Positions 44,930 through 54,262 of a stretch of 64,000 nucleotides of DNA are shown here, in pieces. The first letter of the stretch is position 1. Each line of letters opens with the position of its first letter. The stretch is from positions 248,001 through 312,000 of the forward strand of contig CBDAQG010000002.1 of NCBI GenBank assembly GCA_965198995.1, given 5' to 3'. The DNA comes from CAXMMR01 sp965198995 (lineage in GTDB: Bacteria; Pseudomonadota; Alphaproteobacteria; Acetobacterales; Acetobacteraceae). The notes under the pieces are model-generated. The model ran no database searches. It was not told where the DNA came from and saw nothing but the letters and a program-made list of their open reading frames with translations. Both the position numbers and the translations under genes were made by a program.

Positions 44930-46534
44930 ATGCTCGGCCGCCCTCGTCTGTGTCTCGTGGTGTTTTGCCTGATCTGCTGGCTGCCGGGCTTCTTCTCCCT
45001 GCCGCCTGGCGATCGTGACGAGAGCCGGTTCGCCCAGGCCACCAAGCAGATGCTGGAGACCGGCGACGCCGTGCGCATCAGCAATGGCGGCGAGGCGCGC
45101 AACCGCAAGCCGGTCGGCATTTACTGGCTGCAGCTGCCGTTCGCGGCGGCGGCGCGGGCGGTCGGGATCGGGGGGATCTGGCCTTACCGGGTGCCGTCGC
45201 TGCTGGGCGGTCTTGTCGCCGTGCTCGGCACGTTCGAGCTGGGGCTGCTGCTGACGGGGAAGCGGGCGGCGCTGTTGGCCGGTGCGATGCTGGCCGGCAG
45301 CCTGCTGCTGTGCACCGAGGTGCACATCGCCAAGACCGACGCGGCGCTGCTTGGCGCGACCATGGTCGCGATGGCGGTGCTCGCGCGCGGCTATTTGGCG
45401 CCGGAGCGGGTCGGGCCGGGGGCGGCGGCGGCGTTCTGGCTGGCGATGGCGGCGGGGATCCTGATCAAGGGGCCGGTGCTGCCGATGGTGGCGGTGCTGA
45501 GCGTGCTGGCGTTGTGGGCGGCGGACCGGCGGGCCGGCTGGCTCGGCTGCCTGCGGGCGGGTTGGGGCGTGCCGCTGCTGCTGCTTGCGGTGCTGCCGTG
45601 GTTCGTCGCCATCGGCCTGGCGACGCATGGGATGTTTTTCCGCCAGTCGGTCGGCGGCGACCTGGCCGGCAAGCTCGCCGGCGGCGACGACGCGCATGGC
45701 GCGCCGCCGGGGCTGCATCTGCTGCTGCTGCCGCTGCTGGCGCTGCCGGCCGGGGTGGCGATGCTGCGGGCGCTGCCGGATGCCTGGGCGGACCGGCGGT
45801 CGGGTCCGACGCGCTTCCTGCTCGCCTGGCTGGTGCCGTCCTGGCTGGTGTTCGAGCTGGTGCCGACCAAGCTGCCGCACTACGTGCTGCCGCTCTACCC
45901 GCCGCTCTGCGTGCTCGGCGCGCGCTTTGTGGCCGAGCGCGGTCGTCTCGCGCCCGGCTGGCTGCGGCGGCTGAGCGACGCCGGCTTCGCGCTCGCCTGC
46001 GTCGTGCTGGCGGCGGCGCTGGCCGCCCTGCCGGTGGTGGTGGGGGGCGCCTGGTGGCTCGGCGTGCCGGCGGCGTTGGCGGTCGGCGTCATCTGCTATG
46101 CCGTGCTCGGCCGGGAGCGTCGGCGCGGCGTCGTGCTGGGGGTGGCGCTGATGCCGCTGGTGACCTGGGCGGCGCTCGGGCTCGAGCTGCCGGGGCTGTC
46201 GCCGCTGTGGATCGCGCCGCGCGTCGAGGCGGCGCTCAAGGCGGACTGGCCGGGCTGGAACCGGCGCGGCCAGGGCTTCGGCACGGTCGGGTTCCGCGAG
46301 CCGAGCCTGATGTTTTTGGCCGGCACGCGTTTGGCGGTGCTGGCGAGCCCGGCGGAGGGCGCGGCGGCGCTGGCCGGCGGGCGGATCACGGCGCTGCTGA
46401 TCGACCGGCGCGACGAGGCGGCGTTTGCGGCGGCGGCGGCGCAGGACGGCATTGCGCCGCGGCTTGCCGACAGGGTGTCGGGCGTCAACTACTCGCGTGG
46501 TCAGCGCGTCGGGCTTGATCTCTACCTCAGGTAG
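44930..46534 (+). CDS. ArnT/PMT-type family 39 glycosyltransferase
   Basis: A 534-residue integral membrane enzyme with about 11-12 hydrophobic segments. The first periplasmic loop has PGDRDESRFAQATKQML (catalytic Asp and Glu of GT-C PMT/ArnT enzymes), followed by NRKPVGIYWLQ, HIAKTDAALLGAT and ILIKGPVLPM. A small soluble C-terminal domain ends the protein. It transfers a sugar from a polyprenyl phosphate carrier to lipid A, a protein or another lipid. The ATG at 44930 gives the typical start before helix 1. A family B repeat follows the stop. Confidence 0.9.
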   Translation: MLGRPRLCLVVFCLICWLPGFFSLPPGDRDESRFAQATKQMLETGDAVRISNGGEARNRKPVGIYWLQLPFAAAARAVGIGGIWPYRVPSLLGGLVAVLGTFELGLLLTGKRAALLAGAMLAGSLLLCTEVHIAKTDAALLGATMVAMAVLARGYLAPERVGPGAAAAFWLAMAAGILIKGPVLPMVAVLSVLALWAADRRAGWLGCLRAGWGVPLLLLAVLPWFVAIGLATHGMFFRQSVGGDLAGKLAGGDDAHGAPPGLHLLLLPLLALPAGVAMLRALPDAWADRRSGPTRFLLAWLVPSWLVFELVPTKLPHYVLPLYPPLCVLGARFVAERGRLAPGWLRRLSDAGFALACVVLAAALAALPVVVGGAWWLGVPAALAVGVICYAVLGRERRRGVVLGVALMPLVTWAALGLELPGLSPLWIAPRVEAALKADWPGWNRRGQGFGTVGFREPSLMFLAGTRLAVLASPAEGAAALAGGRITALLIDRRDEAAFAAAAAQDGIAPRLADRVSGVNYSRGQRVGLDLYLR

Positions 46535-46572
46535 AATGCTTGTGGGGCGCGCGTGCAGGCGGTAGAGCGGAA

Positions 46573-46719
46573 GGCCAGGGCTTTGCTCCTGGACCCCATG
46601 AAAGGCGGAGCCTTTAAAATCCATTTCTTACCCACGCCACACGGCCACGCTTGGTGCTCCAAGTGATGGGGGTCTGGGGCCTCAGGCCCCAGCGGAGTCC
46701 AGAGGCAGAGCCTCTGGCC
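46573..46719. repeat. family B composite palindromic element (copy B8)
   Basis: Outer arms GGCCAGGGCTTTGCTCCTGG (46573) and CCAGAGGCAGAGCCTCTGGCC (to 46719). Inner modules are AAAGGCGGAGCCTTTAAAATCC and GGTCTGGGGCCTCAGGCCCCAG. The next gene starts 6 bases beyond its right end. Confidence 0.75.
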
Positions 46720-46724
46720 TTACC

Positions 46725-48689
46725 TTGCTAACCTTGTCACGGCTGCTGACCGGCCCCGGCCAACGCATCCTGAGCGTGCCGGACGAGGGGCGTCTCGTGC
46801 ATGGCTTGGCGGGTGAGGGCGGCGCGGCCGACGTGCTGGCGATGGTCTCGACGCAATTCGACCGTCACTGCTTCCTGCTGGATGGCGGCACCCGCACGGC
46901 GCCGCTGCGCTGCGGCCACCCGATGCATCGTGCGCCCGCGCTGCCGATGCATCTGCACCGGCAGGCGGCGGGCGCTGCGGTCAGCCTGGTCTATCCGGTC
47001 AATCGCAAATATCTCTGCGCCCGCCCCGCCGAGGAGCGCGAGCAGTTCGGCACCGTCTGGGCGGACCATGACGATCCCGGGCCGGGACGGATCTTCGAGC
47101 TGGAGGTGGTGGCGGGCGACGAGGCGCCGCCGGCGGCGCGCGCGCTTGCGGGCGCGATCGAGGCCTTGTTCGTCGAGCGGGATGATGCCGTCGGCCTGCT
47201 GCGGCGGCTTGACGGCCTGGCGGCGCCGGCAGGGGGCGCGGCTCTGGAGGCGATCCTGCCGGCCTTGACGACGCCGCAGCTCGACCGGCTCGCCGCGGCG
47301 CTGCTCGCCGAGCCGGAGCGCATCGCGGTGCTGGCGGGCCTGCTGCAGCCGGACGTCTGGTCGCGGCAGGGCCTGCCGCAGCTCGCCGCCTGGCTGGCGC
47401 GGCGACGCCCGGCTGCGGTGGCGGGCGCGGCCGCCGAGGCGGTCTCGAGCCGGCCGGTCTGGCGCCGGCTGTTCGGCCGTGCTGCCGCCGGCACGCACGC
47501 CATCCCGACGCCGGCGAGCGAGCCGGCGCCCGATCTGTTCCGCACGGCCGCCGTGCCGCTTGGGCCCGACTACGATGAGGCGGCATTGCCGCACTGGCGC
47601 AACGGCTTTGTCTCCTCCTCCCAGGAGCTGGGCGCCGCGCTGCGCCGGGCCGTCGAGCCGAGCCGGCGGGTGTGCCTGGTGGCGCCGGCGCGCAACGAGG
47701 GCATCTACCTGCTTGAGTGGATCGCCTACCATCGGGCGATCGGCGTCGAGGCGTTTTTTCTCTACACCAACGACAACCAGGATGGCTCCGACGTGCTGCT
47801 GGACGCGCTGTGTCGCGCCGGCGTCATCACCTGGTTCGACAACCAGTCGCCGCCGCGCGGCTCGGCACTCGGCAGGTGCTATGGCCATGCGCTGTCGGTC
47901 CTGCCCGAGACGCTGGCGTTCCGCTGGGCCATCTTCATTGATCTCGACGAGTTCGTCGTCGTCGATCCAAACCTGTTCGCCTCGCTCGGGGATTACATCG
48001 ACTGGCAGGAGCTGCAGGACGTCGACGCCATCGCGCTGAACTGGATGTTCATGCGCTCGTCGAGCCGGGGGGCGCTGGACGGGCTGTTGACCGAGCGCTG
48101 CCGGCGGCAATCCGCCGAGTTCGACAGCCATGTGAAGAGCCTCTGCCGGCCGCGCCGCTTCGTTCAGACCACCAGCCATTTCCCGCTCGCCGGCGAGCGC
48201 CGCAGCGTGGTCCTGCGCAGCGCCAGCGGCGGGCTGCATCGTCCCGGCTCGAGCGCCGATCTCAGCGCCTTCGAGGCGCCGTCGCGCTCGGCGGTTCCGG
48301 ACGGCGCGATGGCCTGGGTGAACCACTACTTCTTCAAGTCGGCCGAGGAGTACATGTGGAAGTTCTCGCGCAACCGTGGCGGCACGAGCGCCACCATGGC
48401 CGACATCAGCGTCGGCCTCACGCCGCGTTTCCTCGATGCCTTCCTGCAGCAGGCGCATGACCAGCGAGCCAGCGCGGAGACGCCGCTGTTGGCCTGCCAG
48501 GCGGCGGCCTCGGCCGAGCTGACCGGGCTGCTGGCGCTGCCCGGGGTCGCGGCTGCGCTCGAGCAGGTGCAGGAGCGCTACCGGACGCGGCTGACGCGGG
48601 TGCGGGAGGCGTTTGCCCGGGCGCCGGTGATCGCCGAGGCGGGCCGGCGGGGCGAGGAGTTTCTCGCGCTTGCCATGGCGTCGACCTGA
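46725..48689 (+). CDS. GT92/GT2-like glycosyltransferase with a long N-terminal domain
   Basis: A 654-residue protein. Residues 1-300 form an unassigned domain. Residues 315-560 match the Glyco_tranf_2_4 / GT92 fold: CLVAPARNEGIYLLEWIAYH, FFLYTNDNQDGSDVLLDAL, the DxD FIDLDEFVVV and WVNHYFFKSAEEYMWKF. It should be a cytoplasmic inverting glycosyltransferase of a surface glycan. The start appears to be the TTG at 46725 right behind a family B element, or a second TTG 9 bases later; no ribosome binding site is seen. Confidence 0.8.
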   Translation: MLTLSRLLTGPGQRILSVPDEGRLVHGLAGEGGAADVLAMVSTQFDRHCFLLDGGTRTAPLRCGHPMHRAPALPMHLHRQAAGAAVSLVYPVNRKYLCARPAEEREQFGTVWADHDDPGPGRIFELEVVAGDEAPPAARALAGAIEALFVERDDAVGLLRRLDGLAAPAGGAALEAILPALTTPQLDRLAAALLAEPERIAVLAGLLQPDVWSRQGLPQLAAWLARRRPAAVAGAAAEAVSSRPVWRRLFGRAAAGTHAIPTPASEPAPDLFRTAAVPLGPDYDEAALPHWRNGFVSSSQELGAALRRAVEPSRRVCLVAPARNEGIYLLEWIAYHRAIGVEAFFLYTNDNQDGSDVLLDALCRAGVITWFDNQSPPRGSALGRCYGHALSVLPETLAFRWAIFIDLDEFVVVDPNLFASLGDYIDWQELQDVDAIALNWMFMRSSSRGALDGLLTERCRRQSAEFDSHVKSLCRPRRFVQTTSHFPLAGERRSVVLRSASGGLHRPGSSADLSAFEAPSRSAVPDGAMAWVNHYFFKSAEEYMWKFSRNRGGTSATMADISVGLTPRFLDAFLQQAHDQRASAETPLLACQAAASAELTGLLALPGVAAALEQVQERYRTRLTRVREAFARAPVIAEAGRRGEEFLALAMAST

Positions 48690-48737
48690 GCGGCCGAGGA
48701 AGGCCGGGGCCGGAACGGGCTGGGTGAGAGAGGGAAA

Positions 48738-48993
48738 GGCCAGAGCTCTCCCTCCGTAAGCCTTGCAACTGCGCTTCACACAGTCGGACCCTCTGGCTCA
48801 CTCCGTCCAGGACTCGTCGCGCGCGAGCGTGCATCCGCACGTCACTCGCACGCGTGCATCCGCACGTCACGCGTACGCGTGCATCCGCACGTCACTCGCA
48901 CGCGTGCATCCGCACGTCACTCGCACGCGTGCATCTGCACGTCACGCGCAAGCGTGCATCCGCACGACAGGGGCGGCGCCCCAGACCCGCATC
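48738..48993. repeat. family B element (copy B9) with a six-unit 25-bp tandem array
   Basis: Left arm GGCCAGAGCTCTCCCTCC, right part GGGGCGGCGCCCCAGACCCGC. Between them (about 48823-48970) a 25-bp unit of the form GTGCATCCGCACGTCAC plus TCGCACGC recurs with exact 25-bp spacing (starts at 48829, 48854, 48879, 48904, 48929, 48954). Units differ at only a few positions. The unit matches the GTCACGCG...GCGTGC module of other family B copies, here multiplied. The 460-bp gap 48690-49149 shows no credible gene. Confidence 0.85.
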
Positions 48994-49149
48994 GCCTCGC
49001 CGCGTGGCGCGGAGGGGCGTGAGCAAAGGCGCACGGAGGAAAAGGCTCTTGCCTTCTCTTTCAATCAGAGGTTTCAAACGGGATGATGTGCTCTCGGGCC
49101 GCATCCGGGTGGCGGTGGAACGCCGCCCTCGTCGCAAGGAGCGAGAAAA

Positions 49150-50004
49150 ATGGCGCTTGAGTGGGTGCGAGAGGCCGGCGGTCCAGCGGCGACGCCGCGC
49201 GAGGTTGTCGCCGGTGACCCGGCCGTGCAGCCGGCCGTGGAGCTGGTCGACTATCGCTGCAACATCTGCGGCAAGGTCAACCTCGCCGTGCCGCAGCCGA
49301 GCTTCGGTCGGGAGGACGGCTCCTGCCGGTTTTGCGGCTCGTCCGTGCGCATGCGCTCGGTGGTCCATCACCTCGCCATGGGCCTGTTCCAGGCGCCGGT
49401 GGTGCTGCCCGAGTTCCCGTCTCGGCCGGAGCTGCGCGGCGTCGGGCTGAGCGACTGGGAGGGCATGGCCGGGCCGCTGGCGCGCAAGCTCGGTTATCAG
49501 AACACGTTCTATCATCAGGCGCCGCAACTCGACATCGTGGCGCCGATCCCGCCGCACTGGCGCGGCAAGAATGCGTTCGTGCTGTCCTCGGACGTGCTCG
49601 AGCACGTGCCGCCGCCGGTGGGGCGGGCGTTCCTCGGCTGCTTCGAGCTGCTGCAGCCGGGCGGGCTGCTGGTGCTCACGGTGCCGTTCGGTGCCAAGCC
49701 GGCGACGGTCGAGCACTTCCCCGAACTCAACGTGTTCACCATCGCTGAGCTCGGCGCCGACAGGGTGCTGGTCAATCGCACCCGGAGCGGCGCCCTGCAG
49801 GTGTTCGACAACCTGGTGTTCCATGGCGGCCCCGGTGCCACGCTGGAGCTGCGCGAGTTCGCCCGCGCCGACGTCGTGCAGCATCTGCATGCGGCCGGCT
49901 TCGTCGAGGTGCGCGTGCACGAGGCCGGATACCGGCCCTTCGGCATTTTGCACCAGCACATGTTCGGCCTGGCGATCACCGCCTGGCGGCCGACCGCGGG
50001 ATGA
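49150..50004 (+). CDS. SAM-dependent methyltransferase with N-terminal zinc-type motif
   Basis: A 284-residue protein. Residues 36-70 hold two Cys pairs (CNICGK and CRFCGS) likely to bind zinc. The C-terminal part has a methyltransferase-like pattern, SSDVLEHVPPPVGRAFLGCF followed by LLQPGGLLVLTVPFG, as in Methyltransf_11/23 proteins. The motif I glycine loop is weak (GVGLSDWEGM). It probably modifies a glycan or its lipid carrier. The ATG at 49150 is preceded by AAGGAGCGAG. First gene of a co-directional run 49150-52697. Confidence 0.82.
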   Translation: MALEWVREAGGPAATPREVVAGDPAVQPAVELVDYRCNICGKVNLAVPQPSFGREDGSCRFCGSSVRMRSVVHHLAMGLFQAPVVLPEFPSRPELRGVGLSDWEGMAGPLARKLGYQNTFYHQAPQLDIVAPIPPHWRGKNAFVLSSDVLEHVPPPVGRAFLGCFELLQPGGLLVLTVPFGAKPATVEHFPELNVFTIAELGADRVLVNRTRSGALQVFDNLVFHGGPGATLELREFARADVVQHLHAAGFVEVRVHEAGYRPFGILHQHMFGLAITAWRPTAG

Positions 50005-50106
50005 GCCGGCGCGGGGAGCGTGCCTCGACGGTCGGCGGCCGCGCGGCTAGGGTCGCCGTGGTGGCGGGCCGGGACAGGATGGCGCGGATGGTCGGAAGCG
50101 AGCGGC

Positions 50107-51135
50107 ATGGCCGATGACGCGATGGCGGCCGCGGCCGCGACGGAGGCGGAATGCGAGCGCCTGATCTGGTCGCTCAACCCGCATGCATTGTCCGAGCAGC
50201 CCTCGGCCGACGGGCGTAGCTGGGCCGGGTCGGTGCAGTCGGAGGTGCGGCGGTTCGGCCTGGAGGCGGCGCTGCCGGTGCCGAGCCAGCGGGCCGCGCC
50301 GTACTACCGGGCGGCGGTGATCATGATGGCCAAGGACGAGGCCGACATCATCACCGAGAACCTGCGCTGGCTGTATGCGATGGGCATCCGTCGGATGGTC
50401 ATCCTCGACAACAACTCGACCGACGGCACGGCGACGCAGTTGGCGCTGTTCCGCCACGACCACCCCGACCTCGAGCTGGTGTGCGTGCACGACCCGACGG
50501 TGCGCTACATGCAGGCGGAGAAGACCACCGGGCTGTATCGCATGGCGATGTCGCTGTGGCCCGACCTGCGCTGGGTGCTGCCGATCGATGCCGACGAGTT
50601 CCTGATCCCGCTGCACGGCCTGCAGGTGTTCGACACCGTGCCGCCGGGCATCGACGCGCTGACCATACCGAAGGTCATCCACTTCCGTCTCGGCGCCGGC
50701 GCCGAGGGGGCGGAGCTTGGCGTGATGGCGCGGATGGCCTGCCGCAGCCCGCTCTTCGTGGTGCCGCCGAAGATCGCCGCCGTGCACGATCCGCTGCTGC
50801 GGATCACGCAGGGCAACCACAAGGTCGCGCTGCTGGACCATCGGCCGCCACGCTATGAGGGCGGCTTTACGTTCGGGCTGTACTACCGCGAGTTCCCGAC
50901 CCGGTCGTTCGAGCACTTCCTGCGCAAGGTTCGCAACGGCGGCCAGGCGATCCGCGCCGCCGAGGCCTATCTCGGCCGGCCGGTGGGCGGCGAGCACTGG
51001 ACGCAGTACTATGACCAGCTCCAGAGCGGCGGTGAGGTGCAGTTGCTGGAGACCTATCGCCGGGAGTGGATCCGCGAGTATGCGCCGGGCTTCGTCTCGG
51101 ATGCGTTCTGCGGCGCGGCGGCCCTGACCGGCTGA
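50107..51135 (+). CDS. GT2/GT92-like glycosyltransferase
   Basis: A 342-residue protein. The core is AVIMMAKDEADIITENLRWLY, RMVILDNNSTDGTATQL, the DxD PIDADEFLIP, QGNHKVALLDH and FEHFLRKVRNGGQAI, as in Glyco_tranf_2_4 enzymes. The DADEF motif binds the metal and nucleotide sugar. The ATG at 50107 follows GGAAGCGAG. It is the second enzyme of this type within 5 kb (the other is at 46725), though the two are clearly diverged. The next gene begins 3 bases after its stop. Confidence 0.85.
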   Translation: MADDAMAAAAATEAECERLIWSLNPHALSEQPSADGRSWAGSVQSEVRRFGLEAALPVPSQRAAPYYRAAVIMMAKDEADIITENLRWLYAMGIRRMVILDNNSTDGTATQLALFRHDHPDLELVCVHDPTVRYMQAEKTTGLYRMAMSLWPDLRWVLPIDADEFLIPLHGLQVFDTVPPGIDALTIPKVIHFRLGAGAEGAELGVMARMACRSPLFVVPPKIAAVHDPLLRITQGNHKVALLDHRPPRYEGGFTFGLYYREFPTRSFEHFLRKVRNGGQAIRAAEAYLGRPVGGEHWTQYYDQLQSGGEVQLLETYRREWIREYAPGFVSDAFCGAAALTG

Positions 51136-51137
51136 GC

Positions 51138-52697
51138 TTGTCGAGGCGCCGGATCCTGGCAGCCGTGTTGCCGGTGCTCGGCGTTGCCGCCGCTGCCTCG
51201 GCAAGCGGCGGCGAGGCTGACCCGTCGGTAGTGTCGGGCGCGAACTATGCGTCGGGCTCGCCGAGCCGGCGGGCGGGGTTGATCACCACCGACGGGCCGG
51301 TGATCGCGAGGAGCCGCACCTATGGCTGCGAAGCGGACGCGGTGACGCTGGCGGCGCTGGCCAATGCGGGGCCGCGCGACCTGAGCCGCCTGGCGCTGCA
51401 GGGCGACAGCATCGAGGTCATGGGCGGGCTGTGCGCCGGGTCTTTCGTGCACACCTATGGCGGCCTTGATTCGGTTGCGACGTTCTTCTCCAACCAGGCG
51501 CCGGCGCCGATCGCCGTGGACCGCGACGCGCGGTTCGATGCCAGCCACGTCTTTCTCTCCCAGCCGCTGTCGTCGGCGCAGGTCGCGGCGGTGGCGCCCG
51601 GGATGGTGGTGCGGACGAACCCGTTGCCGCTCGCCGGCGGCGGACGCTCGCCGTTCCAGGCGGTGATCGGCGCCGTTTCGGCCGATGGCCGGACGTTGAG
51701 CGTGCAGCAATGGGCGCAGCCGGGCGATCCGAGTGGTGCGAGCGTGGGGCGGAGCCCGCAGGGCTATGGCGGTGCGAGCGGACCCTATACGGCGATCATC
51801 GACCTGGTGCTGAACGTCTACGGCAACAACACGATCGTCAGCCTGGCGCCGGGGTCGGGGCAGGATTTCGCCGACCGGCAGGACAGCTCCGAGCGGGCGG
51901 AGATCGGCTACGAGCTGCTGATGGACAACGGCTACCGGCATGATCCGGCGCGGGCGCGTGGCCTGGTCGATCCGTATTTCGACGTGCCGCTCGACGTCGG
52001 CTTCCATGTCAACGCCAATGGCGACGGCAGCGTCGGCTTCTCGGCCGATGCCGGGGCGGATGCGCAGCGCCATCCGACCGCGTTCGATTACGGCTTCACC
52101 ACCCGCGGCGCGCGGTTCGCCGGCTTCGATGCGGTGCCGGTGGGCGCGATCAGCCCGCGCTTCGGCTTCCTGGCCGAGACGCTGGCGGCGCAGACGCCCT
52201 GGGCGTTCGCCTACGCGCCGCAGGAGGCCGGCCATCCCGGCGCGCCGCGCTGGGGGGTGGCCGCCGATGGCACGACCTGGGGGCAGGGCTTCATCCTCGC
52301 CGGCGCGACGCTGGGGGCGGCGCCGCTGGCCAGCATCCGCGCGGGCGGCACGGCGGCGGCCGGCGCGGTGCTGGACTACGCCGCCGCGGCGCATGACTTC
52401 GCCGATGCCGGCGGCACCGCGCATCTTCGGATCGCCGCGAGCGCCACCGGGGTGACCCTGGGGAGCAACACGCCGGCGATCACGGTGACGGCGGCGCTGC
52501 GGGCGGAGGGCGGGTTGCGGCCGCCGCTGCTGGCGGCGCGGGCGCTGCCGGCCGACTGCGCCACCGGGGAGATCGCCTATGGCCACGCCATCCGCGCCGG
52601 CGGCGAGGCGAGCGGGGCGGGCAGCGGCGCGCCGGTGTATTGCGACGATCAGCGGCGCTGGCGGGTGCTCGGCACCGGGCTCGCGCCGACCTACTGA
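51138..52697 (+). CDS. large exported protein of unknown function, possibly Tat-dependent
   Basis: A 519-residue protein that starts at the TTG at 51138, 3 bases after the preceding stop, suggesting translational coupling. The N-terminus is SRRRILAAVLPVLGVAAAASASGG: three Arg followed by a hydrophobic core, compatible with a Tat signal. The mature part is rich in Gly, Ala and small beta-forming stretches (VFLSQPLSSAQVAAVAPGMVV, AEIGYELLMDNGY) with the Cys-containing YGCEADAVTL, CAGSF and ALPADCATG, and a C-terminal PVYCDDQRRWRVLGTG. No family recognised. The glycosyltransferase/methyltransferase neighbours suggest a surface-exposed glycosylated or glycan-binding protein. Confidence 0.65.
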   Translation: MSRRRILAAVLPVLGVAAAASASGGEADPSVVSGANYASGSPSRRAGLITTDGPVIARSRTYGCEADAVTLAALANAGPRDLSRLALQGDSIEVMGGLCAGSFVHTYGGLDSVATFFSNQAPAPIAVDRDARFDASHVFLSQPLSSAQVAAVAPGMVVRTNPLPLAGGGRSPFQAVIGAVSADGRTLSVQQWAQPGDPSGASVGRSPQGYGGASGPYTAIIDLVLNVYGNNTIVSLAPGSGQDFADRQDSSERAEIGYELLMDNGYRHDPARARGLVDPYFDVPLDVGFHVNANGDGSVGFSADAGADAQRHPTAFDYGFTTRGARFAGFDAVPVGAISPRFGFLAETLAAQTPWAFAYAPQEAGHPGAPRWGVAADGTTWGQGFILAGATLGAAPLASIRAGGTAAAGAVLDYAAAAHDFADAGGTAHLRIAASATGVTLGSNTPAITVTAALRAEGGLRPPLLAARALPADCATGEIAYGHAIRAGGEASGAGSGAPVYCDDQRRWRVLGTGLAPTY

Positions 52698-52785
52698 GCG
52701 GGCGGCCGGCGGCACGACCGGCCCCGCCGGGCCTGCTATGGTTGCGCGGCGCCGTCCGGTTGGCGGCGGCGATGCGGAGCGTTGC

Positions 52786-54135
52786 ATGCCTCAGCCGCCC
52801 TTGTCCCGCGCCGCCCGGTCGCGGGCGCCCGGCAATCCGGCGACGCTGCTGCGCCATGCGCTGTATGCGCTGCGCGGCGGCTTTCTCATCCGGCCGATGG
52901 TGATCGCGGTCGTGCTCGGCGTGGTGGGGGCCGGGCTGTCGTCGCTGGAGGAGAGCTACCCGCTGCTGGCCGCCTGGGTGCCGGCGGTGCTGTTCCCGAG
53001 CCGTGTCGACCCGCAGGTCTCGCAGGTGATCCTGGCCGGCATCGCCGCCTCGATCATGACCGTGGTGTCGATCGTGTTCGCCATCCTGCTGATGACGCTG
53101 ACGCTGGCCTCGATGCAGTTCTCGCCGCGCATCCTGGTGAGCTTCGTGCGCGACCGGACGACGCAGTGGACGCTCGGGCTGTTCCTCGGCACCTTCGCCT
53201 ACTGCATGGGGGCGCTGCCGGCGGCGCGCTCGCGGCCGGAGCCGTTCGCGCCGGTGGCGGCTACCGCCGGGGCGATGCTGCTGGCGGCGGTTTGCGTCGG
53301 CTGGCTGATCTTTTTCATCCAGCACATCAGCGAGGCGATTAGCGTCAACCACATCGTCGATCGGATCGCCCGTGAGACCGAGGACATCATCGACGGCGAG
53401 ATGCCGCATCGCCGGGCGGTGGCGCACCCCGCCGGGCTGCCGAGCTTTCGCTGGGAGGGTGAGGGCAAGGCGGTGCGCAGCCTGGTCTCGGGCTACATCC
53501 GCTACATCGACACCGCCAACCTGGTTGCCGTCGCCAAGTCGGCCGGGCTGCAAATGCGGGTGTTGCGGCGGGTCGGCCATTTCGTGCCGGCGGGCATCCC
53601 GCTGCTGGTGACGAGCCACGCCGAGCGGGTGACTGCCCGGCTCGCCATGGCGCTGCTGGCGGCGTTCGACATCGGACCGACCCGCACCCTGCAGCAGGAC
53701 GTGGAGTTTGGGGTGATCCAGATCGTCGACATCGCGCTCAGGGCGATCTCGCCGGCGGTGAACGACCCGAGCACGGCCATCACCTGCCTGGACCAGCTCA
53801 GCCGCATCCTGATCCGCTGGGTTTCGCGGCAGAGCCCGGAGGTGTTGTTTGCCGACCCGCCGCATGTGGTGCGGGTGGTGCTGCCGACGATCAGCATCGG
53901 CGGGCTGCTGGACACCGCGTTCGAGCAGGTGCGCCACTACGCGGCCGGCGACGTCGCGGTGAGCGCCAGGCTGCTGCGGGCGCTGGGCGACATTGCCAGC
54001 AGCACCGACGATCCGGGCGTGCGGGCGTTGCTGGCCGAACGCGGGCGGCGGGTGGTGGCGGGATGCCGCGGGCGGCTGGACGAGGCGGATCTGAGGATGC
54101 TGGGGGAGCGGCTGGGGGTGCTGGAAGGTCAGTAA
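52786..54135 (+). CDS. DUF2254 family membrane protein
   Basis: A 449-residue protein. Four hydrophobic segments lie in the first 200 residues (MVIAVVLGVVGAGLSSLEE, IAASIMTVVSIVFAILLMTLTL, WTLGLFLGTFAYCMGAL, MLLAAVCVGWLIFFIQHI). A soluble domain follows with SGYIRYID and the strongly conserved FGVIQIVDIALRAISPAVNDPSTA. This is the DUF2254 pattern; the role is unknown (membrane stress or ion handling has been guessed). ATG at 52786. The stop abuts family B copy B10. Confidence 0.88.
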   Translation: MPQPPLSRAARSRAPGNPATLLRHALYALRGGFLIRPMVIAVVLGVVGAGLSSLEESYPLLAAWVPAVLFPSRVDPQVSQVILAGIAASIMTVVSIVFAILLMTLTLASMQFSPRILVSFVRDRTTQWTLGLFLGTFAYCMGALPAARSRPEPFAPVAATAGAMLLAAVCVGWLIFFIQHISEAISVNHIVDRIARETEDIIDGEMPHRRAVAHPAGLPSFRWEGEGKAVRSLVSGYIRYIDTANLVAVAKSAGLQMRVLRRVGHFVPAGIPLLVTSHAERVTARLAMALLAAFDIGPTRTLQQDVEFGVIQIVDIALRAISPAVNDPSTAITCLDQLSRILIRWVSRQSPEVLFADPPHVVRVVLPTISIGGLLDTAFEQVRHYAAGDVAVSARLLRALGDIASSTDDPGVRALLAERGRRVVAGCRGRLDEADLRMLGERLGVLEGQ

Positions 54136-54262
54136 GGCCAGGGGCGTTGCCCCTGGACCCCATTAAAGGCGGAGCCTTTAAAATCCATTCCTTATCATGT
54201 TCACCTGGCGAGATCGGTGCCGTGAGCCTCTAACGGAACCCGTCCAGGGCAGAGCCCTGGCC
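54136..54262. repeat. family B composite palindromic element (copy B10) overlapping the end of eutC
   Basis: GGCCAGGGGCGTTGCCCCTGG (54136) and CCAGGGCAGAGCCCTGGCC (ending 54262) are inverted outer arms. TTAAAGGCGGAGCCTTTAAAATCC lies inside. The stop codon of eutC is at 54230-54232, within the element; the DUF2254 stop touches its left end. Confidence 0.75.

Noticed and set aside
48823..48970. Tandem array considered as a CRISPR
   Set aside because: Units are directly adjacent at a 25-bp period with no unique spacers, and no cas genes are present.
48763..49086. A 107-codon open frame across the 25-bp tandem array
   Set aside because: It only translates the repeat (HPHVTRTRASARH units) and continues into intergenic DNA; no ribosome binding site.
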